Shown here piece by piece: positions 27,346-35,875 of a stretch of 64,000 nucleotides of DNA. The notes beneath the pieces are model-generated. The model was not told the DNA's origin and did no database searches. It was given only the letters and a program-made list of their open reading frames with translations. Origin of the DNA: Devosia oryziradicis (lineage in GTDB: Bacteria > Pseudomonadota > Alphaproteobacteria > Rhizobiales > Devosiaceae); contig NZ_CP068047.1 in the NCBI RefSeq assembly GCF_016698645.1, positions 372,001 to 436,000 on the forward strand, read 5' to 3'. Position 1 is the stretch's first letter, and the number at the start of each line of letters is the position of its first letter. Position numbers and translations under genes: made by a program.

Positions 27346-27369
27346 TTCTGGCGCCCGGTTGCGCCAGAA
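27346..27369. repeat. Intercistronic hairpin between MFS copies 2 and 3
   Basis: Perfect 9-bp stem TTCTGGCGC / GCGCCAGAA with a 6-nt loop. No following T-run, so not a typical terminator; it could be an RNA-processing or attenuation hairpin. Confidence 0.45.
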
Positions 27370-27431
27370 CTCTGGCCGGCATATCGAACCCACAAGGCCG
27401 AGCGTCCGGCACCGATCGGCAAGGAAACCGC

Positions 27432-28595
27432 ATGCGCCCGCATCACCGAATCTATGGCGTGTTCTTCATCTTCGCGCTTTCGATGGGAGCCCTGCTCTCG
27501 CGCCTGCCGGACCTGCAGCGCCAGCTGGGCCTGACCGAGGGCCAGTTGGGCCTTACGCTGATCGCCATGTCCTGCGGCGCCCTGGTGGCGCTGACCTTTT
27601 CGGGTCCGCTGATTGCCCGGACTTCGGCCCGCAGAGGCGTCTTCATCACTATATTCGGGGCATCGGTGCTCTATGCGCTGGTGCCGTTCATGCCTTCGGC
27701 GCTGCTGGTGGCACCGCTCTTCTTCGTGGCAGGCCTCTTCGCCGGAGCGGTGGAAGTCATCGTCAACCTCGAGGCGGACAGGCTCGAGGCCCAACTCGGC
27801 TACCGCATCATGAGCCGCACCCATGGCATGTGGAGCCTGGGCTTCTTCGTCACGGCGCTTGTCAGTGCCGGTGTGCGCCAGGCCGGGGTGCCCATCCATA
27901 TTCACCTGGGCGTGGCCCTGCTGGTGGTGATCGTCGCGGGGTCGATCGTGTTCCGCGGCATCGAGAATGCCCCGCCGCGGCCCGACACGCATGAGGGCAA
28001 GACCCCGCTGATTGCCTTCCCGACGCCGGGCCTTGCCGCGCTCTGCATCATCGGCGCGGCGCCGTTGCTCGCCGAAGGCGCGGGCGTGGACTGGTCGGCC
28101 ATCTACATGCGCGACGTCTTCAGCGTCGAGCCCTTCGTCGGGGGGCTCAGCATCACCATTTTCTCGCTGTTCATGGCGATTGCCCGCCTCACCATGGATG
28201 GTGTGGTCGATCGCTTCTCGCCGCGCGCAGTGGCGACCGCCCTGCTGCTGATCGCCATTGCCGGGCTCGTGCTGGTGGCGCTGGCGCCGCACGAATATGT
28301 GGCGCTGGTCGGCTTTGCGCTGACCGGCATCGGCTGCAGCGCGGTCTATCCGCTGGCCGTATCGGCGGCGGCGCAGCGCACCGATCGGCCGGCCCCGGTC
28401 AATGTCGCCTCGCTGGGGCAGATGACGTTTGTCGTGTTTTTCCTGGGGCCGCCGCTGCTGGGTTTCGTGGCGGAACGCTTCGGCATCCGCATGTCCTATT
28501 GGGTCGTGGTACCCACGCTGGTGGCGGCGCTGCTGGTGGTCAAGGCGCTGCCGGCATCACGGGCGCAGGGGAAGCCGGTATCGCAGCATGGCTGA
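27432..28595 (+). CDS. MFS transporter, YbjJ-like (array copy 3)
   Basis: 387 residues. LLSRLPDLQRQLGLTEGQLGL, VEVIVNLEADRLE, GAGVDWSAIYMRDVF, and GIGCSAVYPLAVSAAAQRTDR show it to be most like copy 2. It overlaps the mmcB start by 8 nt. Confidence 0.87.
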   Translation: MRPHHRIYGVFFIFALSMGALLSRLPDLQRQLGLTEGQLGLTLIAMSCGALVALTFSGPLIARTSARRGVFITIFGASVLYALVPFMPSALLVAPLFFVAGLFAGAVEVIVNLEADRLEAQLGYRIMSRTHGMWSLGFFVTALVSAGVRQAGVPIHIHLGVALLVVIVAGSIVFRGIENAPPRPDTHEGKTPLIAFPTPGLAALCIIGAAPLLAEGAGVDWSAIYMRDVFSVEPFVGGLSITIFSLFMAIARLTMDGVVDRFSPRAVATALLLIAIAGLVLVALAPHEYVALVGFALTGIGCSAVYPLAVSAAAQRTDRPAPVNVASLGQMTFVVFFLGPPLLGFVAERFGIRMSYWVVVPTLVAALLVVKALPASRAQGKPVSQHG

Positions 28596-29049
28596 TCTTC
28601 CGCCCATCGTCGACCTGCGCCAGTCCGCCACAGCCTTGCGCGTGCAGCGCGGCGTGATGCGAATGCTGCGCGAGCGGCACGACATGGCCTGCTATGCCGA
28701 AGTGCCGCTGGCCAACGGCCGTCGCGCCGACGTGCTCGCCGTGGGGCCCAGGGGGGAAATCTGGATCATCGAGATCAAGTCGAGCCTCATCGATTTCCAG
28801 GTCGATCGCAAATGGCCGGAATACCGGGAATTTTCCGACAAGTTCTTCTTTGCCAAGCCCCCGGAGCTGGACGCCGGGATCTTTCCCGAAAGCGAGGGGC
28901 TGATCGTGGCAGACGGGCATGATGGCGCCATCCTGCGCGATAGCCCGGACACGCCGCTGGCGCCCGCCCGGCGCAAGACGCTGATGCTCAAGCTGGCGCG
29001 ACTCGGAGCAGACCGCATACACGTGCTGATGGATCCCGGTCCCAAGTGA
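28588..29049 (+). CDS. mmcB: MmcB family DNA repair protein
   Basis: 153 residues from the ATG inside the end of MFS copy 3. The fold is restriction-endonuclease-like: YAEVPLANGRRADVLAV, then IWIIEIKSSLIDFQVDRKWPEY with the Asp...Glu-x-Lys catalytic pattern (RADV / EIKSS). MmcB is an SOS-linked DNA repair nuclease-like protein described in Caulobacter. Here it is embedded in an MFS array, overlapping its neighbours on both sides, so co-transcribed with transporters. Most likely an accident of gene order. Confidence 0.86.
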   Translation: MADLPPIVDLRQSATALRVQRGVMRMLRERHDMACYAEVPLANGRRADVLAVGPRGEIWIIEIKSSLIDFQVDRKWPEYREFSDKFFFAKPPELDAGIFPESEGLIVADGHDGAILRDSPDTPLAPARRKTLMLKLARLGADRIHVLMDPGPK

Positions 29050-30200
29050 GTTCCATGCCCATCGTCCGCTGGCGCATCGTGGCGCTGTTCTTCGTGCATG
29101 CCCTGACCATCGGGGCCATCCATACCCGTATCCCGGACGTGCAGCTGCAGATCGGCCTCAGCGAAGCCCAGCTCGGTCTGGTGCTGATGGGGCAGCCGCT
29201 CGGGGCTTTGTCGATGTTCCTGTTTTCGAGCCGGATCATCGAGCGGTTCGGGCCGCGGCAGGTGATCCTCATCCTGTTGCCGTTGGCGGCGGTCAGCGCG
29301 GCGATGGTGACGATCATGCTCAATCCATGGGTCATGTTCGTGCTGCTGGCTTTCAACGGCGTCAGTTTCTCGCTGACCAATATCGCCATCAATGTCGAAG
29401 CCGACCGCATCGAGGCCGCCTCGGACAGCCGGATCATGAACACCTGCCACGGCGCCTGGAGCATCGGCTTTCTCCTGACCTCGCTGCTTGGCGCGGCACT
29501 GCGTGGCCTCGATGTCAGCCCGGCGCTGCATCTGTGGCTGCTGGCCCCTGTGGTAATCGGCATGATGCTGCTGATCGTGCTGCCGATGCCGGTGACGCCG
29601 CCCCGCGCCCATGCCGGGGACAACAAGCGGCGCCTGGCCTGGCCGACGCTGGCCACGATGGGGCTCGTCGCCTTTGGCCTGGGTGCCGGGCTGACCGAAG
29701 GCGCATCGCGCGCCTGGTCCATCATCTACCTGCGCGACAATTTCGACGTCGCGGCCTGGATCGAGTCGCTCGCCCTGCCGGCGCTGCTGGCCACCATGGC
29801 CCTGGGGCGACTGGCGGCCGACCGCTTCATCGATCGTTTCGGCCCCGTGCGGGTGGCGCGGGTGCTGGCCAGCATCGCCGTCGGCGGCATGGTGTTGCTG
29901 GTGGTTTCGCCCAATGCCGGCCTGGCGCTGGCCGGCTTCGCCCTGGTGGGTATCGGCATCTGCGTGCTCTACCCACTCATGCTGTCGGCAGCGGCGCGGC
30001 TGGGCGACCGGCCGGCGAGCCAGAACGTTGCCGCGACAACGCTGATCTTCCAGCTGGTCAACCTGGGCGCGCCGGTACTGATCGGCGCGGTCGCGGAAGG
30101 ATTGGGCATCCGCATGGCCTTCGCCATGCTCCTGCCGCTGCTGGTGCTGACCTGGGCCATGGCCGGCAAGCTGGCACCGAAGGCGCAGACTACCGCCTAG
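29046..30200 (+). CDS. MFS transporter, YbjJ-like (array copy 4, most diverged)
   Basis: 384 residues from GTG overlapping the mmcB stop (GTGA); an ATG three codons later is the alternative. It keeps HTRIPDVQLQIGLSEAQLGL, INVEADRIEAASD and the C-terminal GIGICVLYPLMLSAAARLGDR. The central motif is altered to TEGASRAWSIIYLRDNF instead of GAGIDWSAIYMRD. Different substrate from copies 1-3 is plausible. It abuts the convergent beta-CASP gene with no spacer. Confidence 0.86.
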   Translation: MSSMPIVRWRIVALFFVHALTIGAIHTRIPDVQLQIGLSEAQLGLVLMGQPLGALSMFLFSSRIIERFGPRQVILILLPLAAVSAAMVTIMLNPWVMFVLLAFNGVSFSLTNIAINVEADRIEAASDSRIMNTCHGAWSIGFLLTSLLGAALRGLDVSPALHLWLLAPVVIGMMLLIVLPMPVTPPRAHAGDNKRRLAWPTLATMGLVAFGLGAGLTEGASRAWSIIYLRDNFDVAAWIESLALPALLATMALGRLAADRFIDRFGPVRVARVLASIAVGGMVLLVVSPNAGLALAGFALVGIGICVLYPLMLSAAARLGDRPASQNVAATTLIFQLVNLGAPVLIGAVAEGLGIRMAFAMLLPLLVLTWAMAGKLAPKAQTTA

Positions 30201-31853
30201 CTACTCATCAAAGCTCTGGCTTTCCACCGGCGTGATCGGCGTCGCGATCGGGGGTGGGGTGGGGGTAGCACCCAGGACGTCGAGCTCCTTTTGCAGGGCG
30301 CGCATGACGGCGAGCTTTTCGGCATCCGAGCCCGATTGCAGCCGCTGGCTGAGGCGGATGGTGAAATCGGAGAAGGCATTGTGCCAGTCCGAATGCACCT
30401 GCAGCGGATCGATGCGCGGCGTGGGCGCCTGGGCCTTGCCGGCAATGCCCGCAGCGGTTAGTTCGAAATAGTCGTCGAGGAGCGGCAAGAGCACCTGGTC
30501 GCCGGCAACCCCGGTGGCCATCAGCGCCGCGCGAAGCGCGGCGCGCTCTTCGTCCTCGCCATGGGTGAGGAAGATCGCACCGTGAGCCGGCAGGCGGGCC
30601 TTGATCCAGGCCATGAGCTCGGAATGGTCGGCATGGGCGGAGTAATTGCCCATCGAGCGGATGGTGGCGCGGATGGGCACCAGGGTGGAATGGATGCGGG
30701 CTTCCCTGGCGCCGCTGAGGATCACGTGACCCAGCGTACCGGGCGCCTGATAGCCCACGAAGAGTACGGTGGCGTTCGCGCGGATCAGGTTGTTGCGCAG
30801 ATGGTGCTTGATGCGCCCGGCATCGGCCATGCCCGAGGCGCTCATGATGATGGCGCCGCCGCGGATGGAATTGATGGCCTTGGATTCCTCCACGCCCTCG
30901 ACGATGCGGAAGCGAGGATCGTTGAACAGCTCATCGGCGCCCAGTTCGACATCGTCGAACATTCGCGCATATTTACGATAGACGCCGGTGACCTTGGAGG
31001 CCAGCGGACTATCGAGAAACACCAGCTTGGGGTCGATCTCGCCTGCTTTGATGAGATAGCCGATATCGTGCAGCAGCTCCTGGCTGCGCTCGACGGCAAA
31101 GGCGGGGATGACCAGGTTGCCACCACGCGCCATGGCGGCGTTGATCTCTTCCTTGAGCGCGGCGCGGCGCTGAACAAGGGTATAGTCCTCGCGCTCGCGC
31201 CCGCCATAGGTGCTCTCGCTCAGAATGTAGTCGAAGCCTGCGGGGCCCTCGGGCTCGTTGTAGAACACCTTCTCGTCCGGCCCGATGTCGCCCGAGAACA
31301 TCAGGCGGATGGTCTTGTCGCCATCCTTGACCTCGACCTCGATGGAGGCCGAGCCGATGATATGGCCGGCATTCCAGTAACGGGCGCGCACGCCCGGACC
31401 GGGCTCGATCCATTCGCCATATTGGCAGGTCTTGCGGTGCTGGAGCGCCTCTTCGGCATCCTCCATAGTGTAGAGCGGCTTGGCCGGTTCGTCGCCGCGG
31501 CGGTTGTGCTTCTTGGTCTCGCGCTCGGCCTCGCTTTCCTGGATGCCGGCGCTGTCGGGCAGGAGATATTCGAGGAGGCCCGAGGTTGGCTCGGTCATCC
31601 ACATGGGGCCCCGCCAACCCTCGCGGTAAAGCTTGGGCAGGAGCCCGGCATGGTCGATGTGCGCGTGGGTCAGCAACAGGAAATCGATCGCCTTGGGGTC
31701 AAAGGGCGTCGGCTTGAGATTGAGGTCGCGCACGCTCTTGTTGCCCTGGAACAGCCCGCAATCGACCAGGAACTGGCCCTGCGCATGCTGCACGCGATAG
31801 CAGGATCCGGTGACCGTACCCGCCGCGCCATGGAAGTGAAGGGTGACGGTCAT
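30201..31853 (-). CDS. MBL-fold beta-CASP RNA nuclease family protein
   Basis: 550 residues from ATG with AGGAGAG upstream. The metallo-beta-lactamase site LLTHAHIDHAGLLPKL, the beta-CASP region with MSASGMADAGRIKHHL, and the RMMBL-type SAHADHSELMAWIKA are in order. This is the CPSF73/YSH1-like bacterial group, probably a zinc-dependent RNA endo/exonuclease of the cytoplasm. The C-terminal ~90 residues form an additional tail rich in Pro and Gln. Confidence 0.88.
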   Translation of the reverse strand: MTVTLHFHGAAGTVTGSCYRVQHAQGQFLVDCGLFQGNKSVRDLNLKPTPFDPKAIDFLLLTHAHIDHAGLLPKLYREGWRGPMWMTEPTSGLLEYLLPDSAGIQESEAERETKKHNRRGDEPAKPLYTMEDAEEALQHRKTCQYGEWIEPGPGVRARYWNAGHIIGSASIEVEVKDGDKTIRLMFSGDIGPDEKVFYNEPEGPAGFDYILSESTYGGREREDYTLVQRRAALKEEINAAMARGGNLVIPAFAVERSQELLHDIGYLIKAGEIDPKLVFLDSPLASKVTGVYRKYARMFDDVELGADELFNDPRFRIVEGVEESKAINSIRGGAIIMSASGMADAGRIKHHLRNNLIRANATVLFVGYQAPGTLGHVILSGAREARIHSTLVPIRATIRSMGNYSAHADHSELMAWIKARLPAHGAIFLTHGEDEERAALRAALMATGVAGDQVLLPLLDDYFELTAAGIAGKAQAPTPRIDPLQVHSDWHNAFSDFTIRLSQRLQSGSDAEKLAVMRALQKELDVLGATPTPPPIATPITPVESQSFDE

Positions 31854-31978
31854 GGCGGCTCTCCTGATTTTTTTTGCTGTGTTGGTCGCAGTTGACCCCA
31901 GCAATACGTCCTTGTCGAGGAGCGTTGCAACGCCGCCAGCAGGCTCGCGTTGCGTTACCAGCAAAAGGAGACCAGCAA

Positions 31979-32326
31979 ATGCCCTATGTCGATGGATTCG
32001 TTGCCGCCGTCCCCAAGGCCAACAAGCAGGCCTATGTCGAGCATGCGCGCGAGGCTGCCGTGCTGTTCAAGGAGTGGGGCGCCACCCGCATCGTCGAAAC
32101 CTGGTCGGACGACGTCCCCGAAGGCAAGCAGACCGATTTCATGAAGGCGGTCCAGGCCAAACCCGATGAGGCCATCGTCTTTTCGTGGATCGAATTTCCC
32201 GACAAGGCGACGCGCGACGCCGCCGGACAGAAGATGATGAACGACCCGCGCATGCAGGCCATGAAGATGCCCTTCGATGGCGCCCGCATGATCTATGGCG
32301 GGTTCGAAACGCTGTTCGTGGCCTAA
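31979..32326 (+). CDS. DUF1428 protein (YbaA-like)
   Basis: 115 residues. Family pattern: MPYVDGFVAAVPKANKQAY, FKEWGATRIVETWSDDVP, IEFPDKATRDAAGQKMM and the C-terminal MIYGGFETLF. A small dimeric alpha/beta-barrel protein of unknown function. It is preceded by an AAGGAG ribosome site and transcribed away from the beta-CASP gene. Confidence 0.9.
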   Translation: MPYVDGFVAAVPKANKQAYVEHAREAAVLFKEWGATRIVETWSDDVPEGKQTDFMKAVQAKPDEAIVFSWIEFPDKATRDAAGQKMMNDPRMQAMKMPFDGARMIYGGFETLFVA

Positions 32327-32874
32327 CGCGGCGCGCGCTTGGCCAGGATGCGCTGCAGGGTGCGGCGGTGCATGTTGAGCCGGCGCGCCGTCTCGGAGAC
32401 GTTGCGGTCGCACAGCTCATAGACGCGCTGGATATGTTCCCAGCGCACCCGATCGGCCGACATCGGGTTTTCCGGCGGCTCGGGCTTGTCCTCGCCGGTG
32501 GCCAGCAGCGCATTGATGACGTCGTCGGCATCGGCGGGCTTGCTGAGATAGTCGATGGCGCCCAGTTTCACCGCGGTGACGGCGGTGGCGATATTGCCGT
32601 AGCCGGTCAGCACGACGGCACGCGCATCGGGGCGCTTGGTGTGGAGGGCGGAAACCACTTCGAGCCCGTTGCCGTCCTCGAGCCGCAGGTCGACCACCGC
32701 ATAGGCCGGCGGCTTGTCGGCCACTGCCGCCAGGCCCTCGGCAACCGAGCCGGCAATGCGGACATCGAAGCCGCGGCGCGCCATGGCGCGCTCAAGGCGC
32801 TGGAGGAAAGCCGCGTCGTCATCGACAAGCAGCAGGCTGGGGTCGGTGGCCAGGAGATCTTCGATCGTGCTCAT
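32323..32874 (-). CDS. regA: Redox response regulator RegA/ActR
   Basis: 183 residues. Receiver domain with LLVDDDAAFL, acceptor Asp in YAVVDLRLEDG, and YLSKPADADD. Then a Pro-rich linker and the nearly invariant Fis-type helix-turn-helix of RegA proteins (VSETARRLNMHRRTLQRIL). It is the global regulator of respiration, carbon and nitrogen fixation and redox genes in alphaproteobacteria. It follows its kinase by 46 nt. No senC/prrC gene lies between as it does in Rhodobacter. Confidence 0.95.
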   Translation of the reverse strand: MSTIEDLLATDPSLLLVDDDAAFLQRLERAMARRGFDVRIAGSVAEGLAAVADKPPAYAVVDLRLEDGNGLEVVSALHTKRPDARAVVLTGYGNIATAVTAVKLGAIDYLSKPADADDVINALLATGEDKPEPPENPMSADRVRWEHIQRVYELCDRNVSETARRLNMHRRTLQRILAKRAPR

Positions 32875-32920
32875 GGCCCTTCACATAAGGCTTTGGTGCG
32901 GAAAGGTCAAAATCTGCGGT

Positions 32921-34240
32921 TCAAATGCTCCCCGCCTCAACGGCACTCCGCGGCCAGACAATCCGCACCCGGGCATGGCCGTTGGCGGCGATGTTTTCGA
33001 AGGCCAGGCGGCCCCCGGTGCGCTCGAGCAGGGTCTTGGCGATGAAGACGCCCAGGCCCAGGCCGCCCGGCTTGCTGGCATCGGGGCCCTGTGGATCGCG
33101 CGGACGGCTGGTGAGGTAGGGCTCGCCCAGCCGGGCGATCAGCTCGGGCGCAAAGCCGGGGCCGTCGTCGGTGATCGAGACCGAAACGGCTTCGAGGTCC
33201 CATGAGGCCTCGACCCGCACGTTGCTGCGGGCGAAATCGGTAGCGTTTTCGATGAGGTTGCCCAGCCCATAGAGCAGGCCCACGCTGCGCTGGAAGACCG
33301 GCGGTGGGCCGGCGGCCTTCTCGTTGTAGAACAGGATCGCCTTACCGCGCCCCTCATGCGGGCGGGCGACTTCGGCCAGAAGGTCGGTCAGCGGCACGGC
33401 GGCAAAGGGGTCATTGTCCTCGGCACCCAGGTTGCGCAGTTTGGCCAGGATCGCACGGCAACGCGCCGCCTGCTCGATGATGAGCTCGACGTCGTCGGCC
33501 AGGTCGCTGCCCGGTTCGGCTTCGGCGCGCATTTCCTTGGCGGCCAGGGCGATGGTCGATAGCGGCGTGCCCAATTCATGCGCGGCGGCGGCGGCGAGGC
33601 CATCGAGCGCCGAGAGCTGCTCCTTGCGCGACAGGGCCAGTTCGGTGGCCGCCAACGCGTCGGCGATCTGGCGTGCGTCGTGGGCGACGCGATTGGTATA
33701 GGCCGAGATGAAGACCACGCCGCAGACGATCGAGACCCAGATGCCGATGACATAGATGCGGTTGAAGACGATCTGCTCGTTGGGCGCCCAGGGCAGCGGC
33801 AGGTGCCAGACCGACAGGGACGAGGCAATGACGGCCGCCAGGAGCGCGATGAAGAAGGTCGCCCGCTGTGGCAGGGTGGTCGCCGAGACCGAAACCGGCG
33901 CCAGCAACAGCAGCGAAAACGGATTTTGCAGCCCTCCCGTGAGCGCCAGGAGACCCCCCAGTTGCAGGAGGTCGAAGGCGACCTGGCTGGCCGCCGAGAG
34001 CGAGGAAGGGCGGTGCGAGCCGCCCAAACGCAGGATCAGGCCCAGGTTGAGCGCGGCCGAGGCGGCGATGAGGGCGAAGCATTCCAGCAGCGGCAGCGGG
34101 AAACCGAGCCCGAACGCCACGAACAGCACGCCGATGGCCTGTCCACCCACCGCCAGCCAGCGCAGCAGCACCAGGGTTTGTAGCCGCAAGGGCCGCCAGG
34201 TGGAGGGCAATGGCAGGCCATCGGCCTGGGTCATGGTCAT
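32921..34240 (-). CDS. regB: Redox sensor histidine kinase RegB/ActS
   Basis: About 439 residues from the ATG preceded by AAAGG; an in-frame ATG 7 codons earlier lacks a ribosome site. Six membrane helices fill residues ~20-185, with the ubiquinone-associated motif GGLQNPF. The phospho-acceptor His is in AAHELGTPLS (about residue 221) and exactly 40 residues later comes the redox-active Cys (ARCRAIL), matching the RegB redox box. The ATPase domain has NLIENATDFAR, DDGPGF and GGLGLGVFIAK. Senses redox state of the quinone pool and phosphorylates RegA. Confidence 0.94.
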   Translation of the reverse strand: MTMTQADGLPLPSTWRPLRLQTLVLLRWLAVGGQAIGVLFVAFGLGFPLPLLECFALIAASAALNLGLILRLGGSHRPSSLSAASQVAFDLLQLGGLLALTGGLQNPFSLLLLAPVSVSATTLPQRATFFIALLAAVIASSLSVWHLPLPWAPNEQIVFNRIYVIGIWVSIVCGVVFISAYTNRVAHDARQIADALAATELALSRKEQLSALDGLAAAAAHELGTPLSTIALAAKEMRAEAEPGSDLADDVELIIEQAARCRAILAKLRNLGAEDNDPFAAVPLTDLLAEVARPHEGRGKAILFYNEKAAGPPPVFQRSVGLLYGLGNLIENATDFARSNVRVEASWDLEAVSVSITDDGPGFAPELIARLGEPYLTSRPRDPQGPDASKPGGLGLGVFIAKTLLERTGGRLAFENIAANGHARVRIVWPRSAVEAGSI

Positions 34241-34385
34241 GTCAGGGCCTTTCGGGGGCATGGAGCGGTCGCGCCATAGTGAGGCAAAAACGGGATTTCA
34301 AGATCAAATATCGACAGGCACAGCATTGATCCCACCCCGGGGCGGGCCACCTAAGGGTCATCGTGACTGGGAAAGTGAAACGAAA

Positions 34386-34871
34386 ATGACCACAGCAATC
34401 ATCAAACCTCAATGGTCCCCGCTGACCATCGCCCTCATGGTTTTGGGCTTCATCGTCTTCCCGCCTTTGGGCTTCATCATGCTCGCCTACATCATCTGGG
34501 GTGAGAAGTTCGGCGGCTCGGCAGAGAAGGCCGGCGCCTACTGGGACAAGGGCAAGGCCTGGTGCACCTCCAACAAGCACCGCCACCACAGCTGGAACAA
34601 CCACAATCGGAGCTATGGCATGAACTCGAGCGGCAATGCAGCCTTTGACGAATACCGCGCCGAACAGCTCAAGCGCCTCGACGAAGAGCGCGCCCGCCTC
34701 GACGCCGAGATCGACGCCTTCCACGAATACATGGCCAACCTGAACAAGGCCAAGGATCGCGAAGAGTTCGATCGCTTCATGAACGAGCGCCGCGGTTCGC
34801 GCCAGGGCTATACCGAGCCCAAGCCCGACAATGGCGACCAGAACAACAATGGCTGGGGCAATAACGGCTAA
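34386..34871 (+). CDS. DUF2852 membrane protein
   Basis: 161 residues. One hydrophobic hairpin at ~13-38 (LTIALMVLGFIVFPPLGFIM) is followed by an Asn/Gly/His-rich stretch, a charged coiled-coil-like segment (EQLKRLDEERARLDAEIDAF) and an Asn-rich end. Typical of DUF2852, a rhizobial inner membrane family of unknown function. A perfect terminator follows at 34962. Confidence 0.85.
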   Translation: MTTAIIKPQWSPLTIALMVLGFIVFPPLGFIMLAYIIWGEKFGGSAEKAGAYWDKGKAWCTSNKHRHHSWNNHNRSYGMNSSGNAAFDEYRAEQLKRLDEERARLDAEIDAFHEYMANLNKAKDREEFDRFMNERRGSRQGYTEPKPDNGDQNNNGWGNNG

Positions 34872-34961
34872 GCCGACCCAGCCCGGCGGGATGCGCGAAC
34901 CGCGCGTCGTTCGCCAGGACCTCCTCCCCTCCTGAAGCCGGTCGTTTCCCAACGACCCACC

Positions 34962-34991
34962 TGGCGCCCCGCAAGGGGCGCCATTTTTGTT
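34962..34991 (+). terminator. Rho-independent terminator after DUF2852 gene
   Basis: TGGCGCCCC-GCAA-GGGGCGCCA stem-loop (9 bp) followed by TTTTTGTT. Confidence 0.9.
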
Positions 34992-35056
34992 CGGGGCTTG
35001 CTACTCGCGGTGTCATTCCCGCGAAGGCCGGAACGATCCCTGGGGTGGGAGTCATC

Positions 35057-35839
35057 ATGGTCAAATCAGGCTATTATCATTCCGCGATTCCCCGGGACCT
35101 CATGAACCTCTTCTTCCGCGCCAGGCCGAAAATTCCCGCTAGCACCGTCATCGAGATTGATGGCGCTCCGGTGACCATCGTCGTCCGCGTCAATGCGCGG
35201 GCCCGCAGCTACAGGCTGTCGCTCCCCCATAGCGGCGGGCCGCTGCTGACGCTGCCGCCGCATGGCAAGTGGGCCGAGGCCGAAGCCTTCCTGGTGCGCC
35301 ACCGCAACTGGCTGGCCGCCCGGATCAAGCGGGCGCCCGAGGCTGGCCATTTCGGCGATGGCGGCGTCGTGCCGCTGCGCGGCGTCGACCACCGCATCAT
35401 CGGAACGGGCAAGCTGCGCGGCCGGGTGGAAGTGGCCGACGATGGCGGGGAGGCAGTCCTGCTGGTGCCGGGCGATCCGGCGCACCAGGCGCGGCGGCTC
35501 ACCGACTGGCTCAAGGACGAGGCGCAGGCCGATCTCAGCGCCCGCACCGCCATCCACGCCGCCCGGCTGGGCGTCACCGTCAAGTCGGTCAAGATGCGCA
35601 GCCAGTCGAGCCGCTGGGGCTCGTGCTCGTCATCGGGCAATATCAACTACAACTGGCGGCTCATCCTGGCGCCGCCTTTCGTGCTCGACTATGTGGCGGC
35701 CCACGAGGTGGCGCACCTGGTCGAAATGAACCATTCGGCGGCCTTCTGGGCGACAGTCAAGCGGACACTGCCCGACATGGAAAGAGGCCGCGCCTGGCTC
35801 AAGGCGCATGGCCGGCAGCTGATGGCGCATGGGGGATAG
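35057..35839 (+). CDS. YgjP/DUF45 family zinc metallopeptidase
   Basis: 260 residues from the ATG that follows GGGAG; a GTG four codons earlier and a Met 15 codons later are alternatives. The C-terminal half carries SRWGSCSSSGNINYNWRLI and the HEVAHLVEMNHS zinc motif (HExxH plus the NH Glu/His segment) characteristic of M48-like YgjP proteins. Soluble, cytoplasmic; physiological substrate unknown. Confidence 0.88.
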   Translation: MVKSGYYHSAIPRDLMNLFFRARPKIPASTVIEIDGAPVTIVVRVNARARSYRLSLPHSGGPLLTLPPHGKWAEAEAFLVRHRNWLAARIKRAPEAGHFGDGGVVPLRGVDHRIIGTGKLRGRVEVADDGGEAVLLVPGDPAHQARRLTDWLKDEAQADLSARTAIHAARLGVTVKSVKMRSQSSRWGSCSSSGNINYNWRLILAPPFVLDYVAAHEVAHLVEMNHSAAFWATVKRTLPDMERGRAWLKAHGRQLMAHGG

Positions 35840-35844
35840 CCTTC

Positions 35845-35870
35845 ACCTCCCCCTCCATGGGGAGAGGTGA
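35845..35870. repeat. Palindromic repeat, family A (copy 4, partial)
   Basis: CACCTCCCCCTCCATGGGGAGAGGTG hairpin between the YgjP-like gene and the PBP1A stop. May also act as a transcript end between these convergent genes. Confidence 0.6.
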
Positions 35871-35875
35871 AGACG

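Noticed and set aside
30561..31895. 444-codon open frame on the plus strand
   Set aside because: Antisense to the beta-CASP gene, whose catalytic motifs are complete; coding shadow.
35005..35056. GTGTCATTCCCGCGAAGGCC as another repeat-family copy
   Set aside because: Resembles a known type of intergenic repeat, but the second arm is degenerate and only one instance is present in the window.
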